From an uncultured Duncaniella sp. (GTDB lineage Bacteria; Bacteroidota; Bacteroidia; Bacteroidales; Muribaculaceae), in contig CAJTMH010000002.1 in the NCBI GenBank assembly GCA_910577255.1, positions 310,001-374,000 of the forward strand: 64,000 nucleotides of DNA. The letters are read 5' to 3'. Below the pieces are notes generated by a model. The model did not search any database, had not been told where the DNA came from, and saw only the letters and a list, made by a program, of their open reading frames with translations. Both the position numbers and the translations under genes were made by a program. Below, one piece after another: positions 35,553 through 45,056 of the stretch (position 1 is the stretch's first letter; the number at the start of each line of letters is the position of its first letter).

Positions 35553-38264
35553 TTACTTAGCAGTCCATGTGAGATTCCAGATGGCCACACGGTCCTTGTT
35601 GGAAGCCAATGCAGAGGGTGAGTCATTGAGGATTTCAATGACGAAGTCGCCGGCTACGTTGAAAGCGTGGCTGTATTCATACTTCTGGAGCTTTGTCATG
35701 CCGTTGTTTTCAAGTGTGTCGGATGCAACTACAGCACCGTTCTGCTTGATGTTGATGGTGAGCTTACACTTGGTGTCAGCGAAGGGCTGGCAATAGTCGA
35801 ACGAGAGTGTGCCGATGCCACCTGAAATCGAGGGAGACACGAGTGTGCCGACCTTGCCTGTATTGCCGTTGAGGCAAACCGCAAACACAGAGGAGTCACC
35901 GAACACAGTGAATACCGGACTGGCATCGGCATCACCACCCTGAAGGAGCTGCGCGTTGGTTGCCACCCAGCCGTTGGCGGAGGTCATAGTGTTGTAGTAG
36001 CCGCTTGCCACACCGTTGTTCATAGTGTTGAAGTCGGGAGTGTTGCCGGTAGGATCAGGAGTGGGAGTCGGATCAGGATCGGGAGTTTCGTTACCTGAGC
36101 CGTCAAGGCTGAACCAAGAGGTGTTCTTAAGACCGGGACCGCCGCAATACTTCATCACGTCGCCCTTGAGCACCACATGCTTGCCGAGGTTACCGGGGTT
36201 GGCCGAGAGGTTGAGGCCCGAGCGCACACCGGGAGCGTTGGCTTCGGTGGGGAGCTGGATACCAATACACTGGTTGTAGTCGGTGCAGTCAGCTGTAGGA
36301 GCGATGACAATATTTGTGGTTGCAGCATCGGTAAGACCGAATACGGTGCCTGAAAGGACTGTCGATGATCCGCCGGTGGGCATTGAACCTACGATGTAGC
36401 CTTCAACGTACACACCTGAACCGCCGTCGGGCGACACTGTGGTGGAGGTGGGGTTGAGAGCGATAACCTGGCTTACTGCAAACGGATTTGACTCTGAGCC
36501 GTCACCGTTGCCTGCAGGAGGCGTGGGAGGATTGACAGGTTCGTTGCCGGAGCCTTCACCGAGTTTGTACCAAGAGGTGTTCTTAAGACCGGGGCCACCG
36601 CAATACTTCATCACGTCACCCTTGAGCTCTACCTGACGGCCGAGGTTGCCGGGATTGTCGGAAAGGTTGAGGCCTGAGCGCACACCGGGAGCGTTGGCTT
36701 CGGTGGGGAGCTGAACGCCGACACACTGGGTGTAGTCGGTGCAGTCAGGGGTTGGAGCAATCACGATGTTGGTGACAGCAGCGTCGGTCAGGCCGAACGA
36801 GGTGCCTGAAAGGACTGTTGATGAACCGCCTGTAGGCATTGAGCCTACGATGTAACCCTTGACATAGATGCCGGCACCACCGTCGGGCGACACTGTGGTC
36901 GACGAGGGGTTCATGGCAACAATCTGTGTCACATTGAAGGGTTTCTCCTCGGTGCCTTCGCCGGCAGGAATCTCACCGTCCTCATCAGCGGGGACATCAA
37001 CACCATCAATGCGGAAATCAGATGCGCGACCTGAATTGCCTGTGATGCCGTAGGTGTCGAGATACATGGCGAGGTTACCCTTAAGCCAGATCTGCTTGCC
37101 GTAGTTGGAAGGATTATCGACGAGGTTGCCATACTGGCGGAGCTTTGAATCCTGCGGGAGCGCGATGACGATACACTTGGTGTAGTCCTTGCATGACGCA
37201 TCCTGTGCGATGACGAGGGTATTGTCAAGCGTAGGAGTGGATGTGAATTCGATATCTTCGTTCTTTGTAACGGAGGTAACGCCGGGAGCCACTGCGCCGA
37301 CAATATAGCCGGTGGTCCATACAGATGTGGCTGTGCCGCCGCCTGCCTCAACCGAGATAGCCTGGTCGACGGTGTAGGGGTTATCCTCGCCGCCGGGGCC
37401 GATGGTCGGGTTGCCGAAGTTCATGCAGCCGTTGACGTCGATAAGAAGGAGCTGCCATGCGTTGTTGAAGTAGCTGAGGATGCCGACCACGTCACCGTTA
37501 CCCTCGGGAAGAGTAGTGGCATAGAAGTTGGAGTAACCGCTTGTGCGCACAACCATGGAGTTGCCGTCCTCAAGGATGAGGTTCTGGCTCTTGGATTCCT
37601 GATAGGCTGCGAAAGTGTCGGTGCCTCCGTTCTCGAAGCGACAGTTGTTGAAACGCACGAGCTGGCTCTGCCATTTCTGGAGGGTGGCTGCACCCCCGCC
37701 GGTGATTTCATTGTAGGTAGTGACGATGGTGTCGCAATGGGCGAGATTGGGGAGACCGTTCATCTGCACGTGCTGCTCGAAGAGCTGGTAAGGCATGAAT
37801 GTGGTCTGCGCGCCATAAGTAGGTGAATCCTCGGGAGCGCCAAGCTGCTGGAGACCGCTGTATTTACCGATGGTGATGTCGGTAACATCGACCACGAGCT
37901 CCTGTCCGCGACGGTACTTGTTGTTCATCGAGTTGGCGTTGATTGACATGGCCAACGCGCCGGTCTCGTCCTGGATGACGAGCGACTTATAGATGTTGCC
38001 TGATGCATCAGATGAAATCACGGTACCTTTCACGAGGATGCGGCGACCGTCGGAAGCCTCTCCAATGGTGGTGTAGTAATTAGCATCATCACTCCAATAG
38101 GTGGTCTTCACCTCATTGATGGTCATGAGCTGATAGTGCTCAGTGTCGGCCAGCCATGAGGACTCGGGAGTCACAAGGGAGGGATCGTCAAAGTCATCCT
38201 GACAGGATGTCAGAGACAAGGCCCCCATGAACAACAGGCTGAGATATGTTTTTAAATTTCTCAT
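35553..38264 (-). CDS. Surface lipoprotein: DUF5689 plus three DUF6359-like domains
   Basis: A 903-residue lipoprotein, signal ending LSLTSC and acidic tail QDDFDD after the Cys, so probably on the cell surface. Residues about 45-280 form a DUF5689 region with OB-fold character (GRRILVKGTVISSDASGNIYKSLVIQD). Three DUF6359-like units follow, recognised by GYIVG, DYTxC and the GVRSGLNLSDNPGNLG/VMKYCGGPGLKNTSW blocks; the last two are nearly identical. The final 150 residues are a separate beta domain (SGYYNTMTSANGWVATNAQL). It follows a paralogous DUF5689 lipoprotein by 37 bases. I infer a role in ligand capture for the TonB receptor upstream; OB folds often bind nucleic acid, but that is not shown here. 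Confidence 0.8.
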   Translation of the reverse strand: MRNLKTYLSLLFMGALSLTSCQDDFDDPSLVTPESSWLADTEHYQLMTINEVKTTYWSDDANYYTTIGEASDGRRILVKGTVISSDASGNIYKSLVIQDETGALAMSINANSMNNKYRRGQELVVDVTDITIGKYSGLQQLGAPEDSPTYGAQTTFMPYQLFEQHVQMNGLPNLAHCDTIVTTYNEITGGGAATLQKWQSQLVRFNNCRFENGGTDTFAAYQESKSQNLILEDGNSMVVRTSGYSNFYATTLPEGNGDVVGILSYFNNAWQLLLIDVNGCMNFGNPTIGPGGEDNPYTVDQAISVEAGGGTATSVWTTGYIVGAVAPGVTSVTKNEDIEFTSTPTLDNTLVIAQDASCKDYTKCIVIALPQDSKLRQYGNLVDNPSNYGKQIWLKGNLAMYLDTYGITGNSGRASDFRIDGVDVPADEDGEIPAGEGTEEKPFNVTQIVAMNPSSTTVSPDGGAGIYVKGYIVGSMPTGGSSTVLSGTSFGLTDAAVTNIVIAPTPDCTDYTQCVGVQLPTEANAPGVRSGLNLSDNPGNLGRQVELKGDVMKYCGGPGLKNTSWYKLGEGSGNEPVNPPTPPAGNGDGSESNPFAVSQVIALNPTSTTVSPDGGSGVYVEGYIVGSMPTGGSSTVLSGTVFGLTDAATTNIVIAPTADCTDYNQCIGIQLPTEANAPGVRSGLNLSANPGNLGKHVVLKGDVMKYCGGPGLKNTSWFSLDGSGNETPDPDPTPTPDPTGNTPDFNTMNNGVASGYYNTMTSANGWVATNAQLLQGGDADASPVFTVFGDSSVFAVCLNGNTGKVGTLVSPSISGGIGTLSFDYCQPFADTKCKLTINIKQNGAVVASDTLENNGMTKLQKYEYSHAFNVAGDFVIEILNDSPSALASNKDRVAIWNLTWTAK
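36113..36928 (-). repeat. Direct DNA repeat inside the DUF6359-like lipoprotein
   Basis: Two units of about 360 bases, 36113-36472 and 36569-36928, are nearly identical and lie 456 bases (152 codons) apart. Long stretches match base for base, for example the segments coding for GGPGLKNTSW and VSPDGG. The conservation at DNA level points to a recent duplication or ongoing gene conversion. The copies could recombine to add or remove a domain. Confidence 0.9.
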
Positions 38265-38301
38265 ATAAGCGAAATTTTTATAGTCGTAATTTTAATAATC
38301 T

Positions 38302-40179
38302 TTATTTCTTGACTGTAACGTTCTTGAGTTCCCAAGTTCCGGCCTTGGCAGCGGTAGAGGTGTAGTGGAAACCGATCTGCACTTTCTTGCCGCAGAATGC
38401 CGAGAGGTCGATGTCGCCGGTGGCAACGAATGACCATCCCAAGGCAGAGGGATAGGTGGGAATAGTGAGGGTAGTCCATGCTGACGCCCCTTCCTCACGG
38501 ATATTCACCGTGGCCTGGGTCTTGGCGGTCTCAAGGTCAGCGAAGAAATTGAGAGCCTGATCGAAATTGAGTTTTGCCGAGGTGAGGGCGCTCAGGTCAA
38601 TGACCGGAGAAATGAGCCATGAATCAGAATCGTAGTTCGCATCAGCTGCGTAACCGGTGGCCACCATGCCGTAGCTTGAGCTGAATTTCCAGATGTCGGA
38701 AATCTCGGCGGGAACGGTGACGTTCTCAATGGTGAACGCGCCCTGGCTGCTGCCGAAGGTTTCGGAGAACACCACGTCGCCGGTGGGCTCGTCGGGAGGA
38801 GTCACGGGGGTGTCGGTTCCGGTGGGTTTAACCACGAAGTTCTTCACTTCCCATGTTCCGGCCTTGGCAGCGGTGGATGTGTAGTGGAAACCGATCTGTA
38901 CCTTCTTGCCTGCGAATGCCGAGATGTTGATGTCGCCTGAACCGACGATGTCCCATGACATTGAAGCGGGATAAGCAGGGATGGTGAGGGTGGTCCACTG
39001 GGAGGCTCCCTCTTCACGGATGTTGATTGTGGCCTGGGTCTTGGCGGTGTTGATGTCAGAGAAGAAGTTGACAGCCTGGTCAAATGAGATGTAGGCTGAG
39101 GTCTGTCCGGCAAGGTCAATCACAGGTGACACAAGCCATGAATCGGTGTCGTAGTTCTCCTTTGTAGTGCTTGAATAACCGGTAGCAATCATGTAGCCGT
39201 ATTTGGAGTCATGCTTCCAGATTTCTGACATCTCAGAGGGGAGGTTGACATTGTCGATTGTGAACTGGCCGATTCCATCCTTGAATGACTCGGAGAAGAT
39301 GTTGTCAGCGGGGGTGTCAGGAGTCGAGGGAGTGCCGTCGAAGTCGAGGCAACCGCTCTCGGGATCCATGAATGTGAGCTGCCATGTGCCGTTGAAGTAA
39401 CCGAGGATGGCTACAACAGTGCCTGTACCGGCCGGGAGAATGTCGGACGAGAATGTGGACTTGTTGCTTGTGCGGGCAATGATGGTGTTACCTTCGGCAT
39501 CCTTGATCGTGCGGTTAGTGGAACCGGTCTGGCCGGGCGCGTCGCACCACTGCTGAACGCCACCACCCTCGAAGGTTACATTCTCGATTTTCACAAGCTG
39601 GTTCTGCCATTCCTGGAGTTTCGGAGTGTTTCCTACCCATGAGTTGAGCTCGGAGATAGTCACAGTGTAGGCTTCCACCTTTGATGGTTCGGGGAGACCG
39701 TTGAGCTGTGCGCGTGCAGAGAGATCTGCTGGTTCCATACCGCCGATTGTGCCGTTGTAAGGCGTGCCAATCTGCATCACACCTCCATAAGAACCCACGA
39801 GGAGACCTGTGACGTTGATGCGGAGTTCCTGACCGTACTGATAGCTCTCATAAAGGTCATATCCGTGGACGCGGATGTTGAGCGCACCGCTTTCGTCACG
39901 GAGGAAGATCTGCTGATAGACGTTGCCGTCCTCGTCGGAGGATATGATGCGTCCGCCGAGAATGATGCTGTCACCGTTCTGGTTGACAGGGATGGTCATG
40001 AAGGAATTATCGGAGGTCACGCTCCAGAACATTTCCTTGAATTCAGTGATGGCTGTGTTGACCTCGATGGTAGCTTCGGGGACAATGACCGGGGGACGGT
40101 CGAAATCATCGTCGCAGCTCACCATACCGGCAGCCGTGGCGGCTACCACCAAGCCAAAGGCATATTTGTGTAGTTTCAT
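38302..40179 (-). CDS. Surface lipoprotein: DUF5689 plus two choice-of-anchor-J-like domains
   Basis: A 625-residue lipoprotein with signal peptide MKLHKYAFGLVVAATAAGMVSC and the acidic export tail DDDFD. Residues about 30-275 are DUF5689 (ILGGRIISSDEDGNVYQQIFLRD, then QELRINVTGLLVGSYGGVMQIGT), paralogous to the next gene downstream. Residues about 290-455 and 465-625 are two copies of one jelly-roll-like unit (FSESFKDGIGQFTIDNVNLP and FSETFGSSQGAFTIENVTVP, each with DTDSWLVSPVIDL and GFHYTSTAAKAGTWE). These resemble choice-of-anchor J or cleaved-adhesin modules that bind polymers at the surface. It sits 30 bases after the TonB receptor. Confidence 0.8.
   Translation of the reverse strand: MKLHKYAFGLVVAATAAGMVSCDDDFDRPPVIVPEATIEVNTAITEFKEMFWSVTSDNSFMTIPVNQNGDSIILGGRIISSDEDGNVYQQIFLRDESGALNIRVHGYDLYESYQYGQELRINVTGLLVGSYGGVMQIGTPYNGTIGGMEPADLSARAQLNGLPEPSKVEAYTVTISELNSWVGNTPKLQEWQNQLVKIENVTFEGGGVQQWCDAPGQTGSTNRTIKDAEGNTIIARTSNKSTFSSDILPAGTGTVVAILGYFNGTWQLTFMDPESGCLDFDGTPSTPDTPADNIFSESFKDGIGQFTIDNVNLPSEMSEIWKHDSKYGYMIATGYSSTTKENYDTDSWLVSPVIDLAGQTSAYISFDQAVNFFSDINTAKTQATINIREEGASQWTTLTIPAYPASMSWDIVGSGDINISAFAGKKVQIGFHYTSTAAKAGTWEVKNFVVKPTGTDTPVTPPDEPTGDVVFSETFGSSQGAFTIENVTVPAEISDIWKFSSSYGMVATGYAADANYDSDSWLISPVIDLSALTSAKLNFDQALNFFADLETAKTQATVNIREEGASAWTTLTIPTYPSALGWSFVATGDIDLSAFCGKKVQIGFHYTSTAAKAGTWELKNVTVKK
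38341..39290 (-). repeat. Direct repeat of the choice-of-anchor-J-like unit
   Basis: Two copies with a 519-base period (173 codons); the same sequence GGCCTTGGCAGCGG begins at 38341 and 38860. Identity is high but lower than in the DUF6359-like repeat of the neighbouring gene, so this duplication is probably older. Confidence 0.8.
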
Positions 40180-40209
40180 CTGTTTCTGAGTTTTGAAATT
40201 TGGTTTAAC

Positions 40210-42963
40210 TTAGAATCTAATACCCACATTGAGATATACCTTGATGCCCTGGGCATAGAAGTATTTGTTGGGGTACTTGGTGGAGTCATAGTTAGTGTAG
40301 TCGAAGCGGCCCTGCTGGTAAGCGTAGGTCTGAATGTTGCGGTTGTTGAGAATGTTGTCGACATTCAGGTTGAAGTTCATCGAAATCTTACGGTTGATGT
40401 AGACGAGCTTGCCGATAGAAGCGTTGAGCACGAAAGCGTCACGCAGCTTGTCCTGGCTTGCGAGCTCGGCCATCTTGGCTTCGAGGATATCGTAGGAAGG
40501 ATATTTTTCCCAAAGCTGGGGAAGAGCTTCGTGGTGGATCGGCGAAAGGTTCACATAAGCGTCGCCCATCCATGATGCGTTGACATTGAAGAACCATGAC
40601 TTGGGAGCTGCCCAGTCGATGCCGATGTTGACAGCGGTCTGGGGAGTGCCACCCACATAGAAGTTCTTGAGGTAAACCACCTGTGTGGTGTCGGGACGCA
40701 TGCCGTTTTCGTATGAACGAGTGCCTTTCGGACGGTTCTTGTACTGATAACGTGCGAATGTGGCTGCCGCGCTTACGGTCACCGAGGGGGTAATCTTGAA
40801 GGCTGCGCCGATTTCCACACCTTTGTAGCGGGTATGGACACCTTTGAGCACGTAGTTCATAAATGTGGAGTACTGGTCGTCATAGAAAGAGGTACGTTCA
40901 GTCTGATCATACATTTCTGTCCAGAAACCGGTGATGGCGCCACGGAAACGGCGGTAGTTCCATGAATAAGAGATGTCGCCTGAGAGGATACGTTCGGGGG
41001 TCAGACCGTCGATAGCGGTGTCCTTGATGCGGGGTGAGATGTAGGCATACTCGAAGAGGGGTGCCACAGTCTCGTAACCGGCATGTGCGGAGATGAAGTT
41101 ACGGCCATTGATTTTGTAAGTGGCACCAGCCTTGAGAGCTCCGGTGTCGAAACGGTGGGTCTCACCCTTGCCGTAAGAGTTCTGGGGAGCACGACCATTC
41201 TGCATCTTGCCATCACGCTGGAACTGGGTGTAGCCGATCTTCAGGCCGTAGTTGATATCCCACTGCGGGAGAGTGATGATGTTCTGCAACCAAGCTGTAC
41301 CCTGCACGGCATTGATGTAGTAGTCGTAACCGAAGGTGTCACCCTTGCCAACGTGGCGGCTCGGATCGAGAAGGTTGTTCTGGAGCATGTCGGGGTTGTC
41401 GGGGAAGTCGCGCTCGCTGTACTGGTCGATATCAAGCCAGTATTCACCACCCAGCAGGTCGCGGATGGTCTTATAATAATGTGCGCGTGTGTAGTTGACT
41501 GAAACACCTGCCTGGAGGGTCATGTAGTCGTTGAGACGGTGGTCAAGCACAGAGTTGAACACAAAGTTGAGCTGGTTGCTGTGACGGTTCTCAAGGATGT
41601 AGCTTGAAGAGTGGTTGTCAGGACGACCGCCGCGGCCATTGATGCTGTTGAGGTAGTTGGCCTGATAGAGCTCGTCCCACTTGATCTGACGATAGCTTTC
41701 GTCATGTTTCCACAAATCGGTGTAAAGGTCGAAGGCAGCCTCATTGTCAGCATAGTAGCTGGGGAGGTAGCGATAGTAGTCAGGACGCGGGTCGGGAGCG
41801 TTGTACCAGTTGAGTGCCGAGGTTGAGTAGTTGACCGAACGGAAGGCAAAACCTGTGTTGATGGTAGTGCCTTTTTTGGGTGTCCAGAGCCAGTTGAGGA
41901 CTGCTGTGGGGTCAAAAGTCTCAACGATTTTCGCAGAACGCTTCTTGCCGTCCTGATAACCCCAGTTGGGGTTGTAGAGATTGTTGTCGGCAAGTTCGTA
42001 AGCCTCAAGGTAAGTGGCCGAATTGGTGGCACGCTGTGTGGGTGCGCCCCAAAGGGTGAGGTTAAGAGAATGCTGTGAATTGAACACTTTCTGAATCGAA
42101 GCGAAGAGACCGAATGAGTTGTAGAATGTACCGTCGATGATACCTTCCTTGGCATAACGGCCTATAGCCGAGAATGAGAAAGCCCAACCGCTCTTGCTGA
42201 GGCCTGTGGAATAAGAGGCCATTGCGCGGAGCATGTAGTTGGAATTGGTGTAACCTACCGAACCGTTGAAACCGGGAGCGTAGTTTGCAGCCTCGGTGTT
42301 GATATTGGTGGCGCCACCTATGTCACCGAATCCGAATGTTGCGGCACCGAGACCAAGAGCAGTTGTCTTGTCACGGAAAGCGCGGCTCATACCACCGAGG
42401 GTGGAATAGTTGAAGCGGCCGCGGGCAAGGTCGTTGAAACTGATGCCGTTGACATAGGTCTGCGAATACTTTGAGTCGTAGCCGCGGATGCGGAAACGCA
42501 TTGGCTGGAAATCATAGCTTGCAGCATTGTAATAAACGTCATCGCTGGCGCCTGTCAGAGCAGCGATTGACTGAGCGTTGCCCTCCTCATCATCAAGGAT
42601 TGCCTGGTCGAAGAAAAGGTCGTTCTGTTCCTCGTAGAAGACATCGTTAAGATTAGAGCTGAGCATTTTCAGTACTCCCAGATTATCAACCATACCATTG
42701 GCGATAACCACCGGGACAGTGATGTCATTGTAGCCGTAAGCCACAATAGTGAGGAGGTCATCCCCTGCTTTTGCATTGGATATCTGGAAATTACCTGCGG
42801 GGTCGGTGGTGACGGTGAGTCCCTGATTGTCAAGGATTACACTGGCACCTCTCACGGGTGCTCCTGTGTTGGAGTCGACCACAGTACCGGCTACGCCTGT
42901 TTTTTGGGCAAATGACGGCAATGTGACCGCCAAAAGCAGTAGCAGAAACAGTTTTAGTCTCAT
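40210..42963 (-). CDS. TonB-dependent outer-membrane receptor with CarboxypepD_reg domain
   Basis: A 917-residue outer-membrane channel. Signal peptide MRLKLFLLLLLAVTLPSFAQ, then a CarboxypepD_reg-like domain at about 22-105 (GVAGTVVDSNTGAPVRGASVI), a plug at about 130-250 (RFRIRGYDSKYSQTYVNGI, GGATNINTEAANY) and a 22-strand-type barrel ending in VYLNVGIRF. It is not SusC-like: the SusC plug signature is absent and no SusD partner is linked. The partners are instead two DUF5689 lipoproteins downstream and, upstream, a secreted nuclease and a cytidylate-kinase-like gene. I infer an import channel for whatever those lipoproteins bind, with nucleic acid fragments as leading candidate. Confidence 0.9.
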   Translation of the reverse strand: MRLKLFLLLLLAVTLPSFAQKTGVAGTVVDSNTGAPVRGASVILDNQGLTVTTDPAGNFQISNAKAGDDLLTIVAYGYNDITVPVVIANGMVDNLGVLKMLSSNLNDVFYEEQNDLFFDQAILDDEEGNAQSIAALTGASDDVYYNAASYDFQPMRFRIRGYDSKYSQTYVNGISFNDLARGRFNYSTLGGMSRAFRDKTTALGLGAATFGFGDIGGATNINTEAANYAPGFNGSVGYTNSNYMLRAMASYSTGLSKSGWAFSFSAIGRYAKEGIIDGTFYNSFGLFASIQKVFNSQHSLNLTLWGAPTQRATNSATYLEAYELADNNLYNPNWGYQDGKKRSAKIVETFDPTAVLNWLWTPKKGTTINTGFAFRSVNYSTSALNWYNAPDPRPDYYRYLPSYYADNEAAFDLYTDLWKHDESYRQIKWDELYQANYLNSINGRGGRPDNHSSSYILENRHSNQLNFVFNSVLDHRLNDYMTLQAGVSVNYTRAHYYKTIRDLLGGEYWLDIDQYSERDFPDNPDMLQNNLLDPSRHVGKGDTFGYDYYINAVQGTAWLQNIITLPQWDINYGLKIGYTQFQRDGKMQNGRAPQNSYGKGETHRFDTGALKAGATYKINGRNFISAHAGYETVAPLFEYAYISPRIKDTAIDGLTPERILSGDISYSWNYRRFRGAITGFWTEMYDQTERTSFYDDQYSTFMNYVLKGVHTRYKGVEIGAAFKITPSVTVSAAATFARYQYKNRPKGTRSYENGMRPDTTQVVYLKNFYVGGTPQTAVNIGIDWAAPKSWFFNVNASWMGDAYVNLSPIHHEALPQLWEKYPSYDILEAKMAELASQDKLRDAFVLNASIGKLVYINRKISMNFNLNVDNILNNRNIQTYAYQQGRFDYTNYDSTKYPNKYFYAQGIKVYLNVGIRF

Positions 42964-43027
42964 AAAGAATTTTTGTAGAATTGTGAATGGTCTATAATGT
43001 TTGTTCAGAAAAGGTAATCTTGCAGGG

Positions 43028-43669
43028 TCAAATCAATCCGCGAAGCTTGAGATACTCCTTGATGAGAGCCACATTGTCGGGCATTGCGAGGATGGAGCTG
43101 TCGATGGTAAGGTCATAGCTTTTCGCATCGCCCCACACCTTGTCGGTGAAGAAATTGTAATAATCCGCACGCCATTTGTTGGTCTTTTTGGCGAGCGAGG
43201 CAGCCTTGTCGGCATCAATGGCGTCATTGCGGCTGGTGATGCGGCGCACACACTCCTCAATGGGGGCATGCACGAAGATGTTGACGCAGCGGGGATGATG
43301 ACGCAGGATATAGTCGGCGGTACGCCCCACGACTACGAATGATTTCTCACGGGCAGTCTGAAGGAGGAACTCGCTTATCGACTTATAAAGGCCGTCGTCG
43401 GAGATGGAGGATGCACCGGTGTAATAGCACATCGGGGTGACACCCATAGAAAATGAGAAGAGCCCTTGGAGGAAGGTGGGGAAACGCTCATCCTTCTCCT
43501 CGAAATACTCGGGGTTGACACCGGCGAGTTTGGCCGACTCGACAAGGAGCTCCTTGTCATAATATTCTATACCCAATGCGTCGGCAAGTGCTTTGCCGAG
43601 CTCGCGGCCACCGCTGCCGAACTGGCGCCCCACTGTGATGACAAAGGGCTGCTTTTGGTCATTGATCAT
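43028..43669 (-). CDS. Cytidylate kinase-like family protein
   Basis: A 213-residue cytoplasmic P-loop kinase. The nucleotide-binding loop is GRQFGSGGRELGKAL at about residues 14-28, followed by GIEYYDKELL, VVVGRTADYILRHHP and the lid-region RITSRNDAIDADKA. This branch is related to CMP kinase but distinct from the standard Cmk, and its real substrate is not certain to me. The start is only 12 bases after the stop of the secreted nuclease gene, and the TonB receptor starts 64 bases downstream. In that setting, salvage of CMP or dCMP released from nucleic acid is an attractive but untested role. Confidence 0.85.
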   Translation of the reverse strand: MINDQKQPFVITVGRQFGSGGRELGKALADALGIEYYDKELLVESAKLAGVNPEYFEEKDERFPTFLQGLFSFSMGVTPMCYYTGASSISDDGLYKSISEFLLQTAREKSFVVVGRTADYILRHHPRCVNIFVHAPIEECVRRITSRNDAIDADKAASLAKKTNKWRADYYNFFTDKVWGDAKSYDLTIDSSILAMPDNVALIKEYLKLRGLI

Positions 43670-43681
43670 ATCACGCGGGGA

Positions 43682-44725
43682 TTATTTGCGTTCCTTGATA
43701 AGGAAAATCTCGGTGGGGAAGTGGTCAGAATAGCCGTCGAGCCATGATCCGCCTGAATATGTGCGGAGTGGATAGCCCTGGCGTGTGCCTTTGGTGTCGA
43801 AAAGGAAATCAAAGTTATTGACCTGACACTTCCAGTACTGGAGAGGAGCATTGTTCTGCTTCAGGAGTGTGCCTGAGATGATGATCTGGTCAAAGAGGTT
43901 CCACTGTCCCTTGTAAGCAAGTGTACCGATGCCCTTGTCGAGCATAGACCACCAAGGATTGTAGAAACCGTGGGGTGCAACACCCTTCATCTCCTTCTTG
44001 GCTCCGAGCGACAAAGCGCATGAGCGGTCCTGAGGATCATCATTGAGGTCACCCATTATAATCACACCCTGGTTGGGACGGATGGCCCAAAGGGAATCGG
44101 CGATGTGCTTGCTGAGGTCGGCAGCGGCTTCGCGGAGATAGCTTGAACGCTCCTGTCCGCCGAGACGAGAGGGCCAGTGGTTGACGATGACACTGACGGT
44201 GTCGCCGCCGAGAACTCCGGTGACACACATCTGGTCACGTGTGCGGAACGATTCGTAGCCGGGGATGAAAAGGGTATGGTTGGTGACATCAACAACCTTG
44301 AAGAGGCGGGGATTGTAAAGCAGGCCCACATCGACACCACGACGGTCGGGGGAATCATGATGCACCACCTGAAGATGCCATTTACGGATGGCTTCGGCAC
44401 GCACGAGGTCGTCGAGCACGCTCTTGTTCTCGATTTCCGACACACCGATCACAGCCGGTCCCATAGGGGTGGTCTGGGTGGTCATCTTCGAAATACAATA
44501 GGCAAGATTGTTGATTTTGCTCCAATACTTCTCACTATTCCATTGGCGTGAACCTTCGGGTGAAAACTCAAGGTCATATTTGCCATTGTTGTTAATGGTG
44601 TCGAACAGGTTCTCAAGATTGTAGAAGGCTACACCGAAAACCATAAATTGCTTCTTGTCGTTTTGGGCTGACAAGTTGAACGCCATCAGCACTGCCAACA
44701 GCGGGAAAAGAAGGCATCTCTTCAT
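43682..44725 (-). CDS. Exported endonuclease/exonuclease/phosphatase family protein (DNase I fold)
   Basis: A 347-residue exported hydrolase with signal peptide MKRCLLFPLLAVLMAFNLSAQ. The DNase I-fold catalytic set is complete: NLENLFD near the N-terminus, the metal-binding Glu in VIGVSEIEN, DRRGVDVGLLY, the HWPSRLGG segment with its catalytic His, IIMGDLNDDP and the C-terminal YSDHFPTEIFL. Members cut DNA, RNA or phosphate esters, so the exact substrate is open. It is the first gene of a five-gene unit with a cytidylate-kinase-like protein, a TonB receptor and two DUF5689 lipoproteins. DUF5689 domains and such nucleases are also found together elsewhere in Bacteroidota, to my recollection. 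Confidence 0.9.
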   Translation of the reverse strand: MKRCLLFPLLAVLMAFNLSAQNDKKQFMVFGVAFYNLENLFDTINNNGKYDLEFSPEGSRQWNSEKYWSKINNLAYCISKMTTQTTPMGPAVIGVSEIENKSVLDDLVRAEAIRKWHLQVVHHDSPDRRGVDVGLLYNPRLFKVVDVTNHTLFIPGYESFRTRDQMCVTGVLGGDTVSVIVNHWPSRLGGQERSSYLREAAADLSKHIADSLWAIRPNQGVIIMGDLNDDPQDRSCALSLGAKKEMKGVAPHGFYNPWWSMLDKGIGTLAYKGQWNLFDQIIISGTLLKQNNAPLQYWKCQVNNFDFLFDTKGTRQGYPLRTYSGGSWLDGYSDHFPTEIFLIKERK

Positions 44726-45056
44726 AGACTGGAGTTTGAAAATTTTACTTGCAGTAACTTAGATTATGCTTCCTCAAAGAGCCTACGAGGGGCTATCTGA
44801 AAAGCGAATTTTTAACCGGTTTTTACCAAGAATTTAAGCCCTTGGCGACTCCCGGGGACAGACGAAACCGGCCCGAAAGCAGCTTTTAGGCTAATCACGG
44901 CGTAAAAATAGTAAAAATTTATCTATTACAACAATATTTCACAATATTTTTCCGTCAACGCACATAGATTTGCCTCCGGCCCACGTTGCGGCATGGACCG
45001 GAGGCATGAAATCAGCGAACGGGCATGGCTGCACTCTCAGTCATGCCACATTTAGA
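44726..45056. other. Intergenic region between birA and the nuclease operon
   Basis: 331 bases with no gene. The part at about 44890-44955 is very AT-rich and should hold the promoter of the minus-strand nuclease operon, but I find no clean TTTG/TAnnTTTG pair. A hairpin follows at 44972-45005. Confidence 0.5.
44972..45005 (-). terminator. Probable terminator after birA
   Basis: GCCTCCGG (44972-44979) pairs with CCGGAGGC (44998-45005), and CCCA/TGGA adds to the stem. The U-run on the minus strand is poor (AAATCTATG), so the call is tentative. Confidence 0.45.

Noticed and set aside
38302..42963. A SusC/SusD pair in the DUF5689 locus
   Set aside because: The receiver lacks the SusC plug signature and neither lipoprotein has SusD helices; the locus is of another type.
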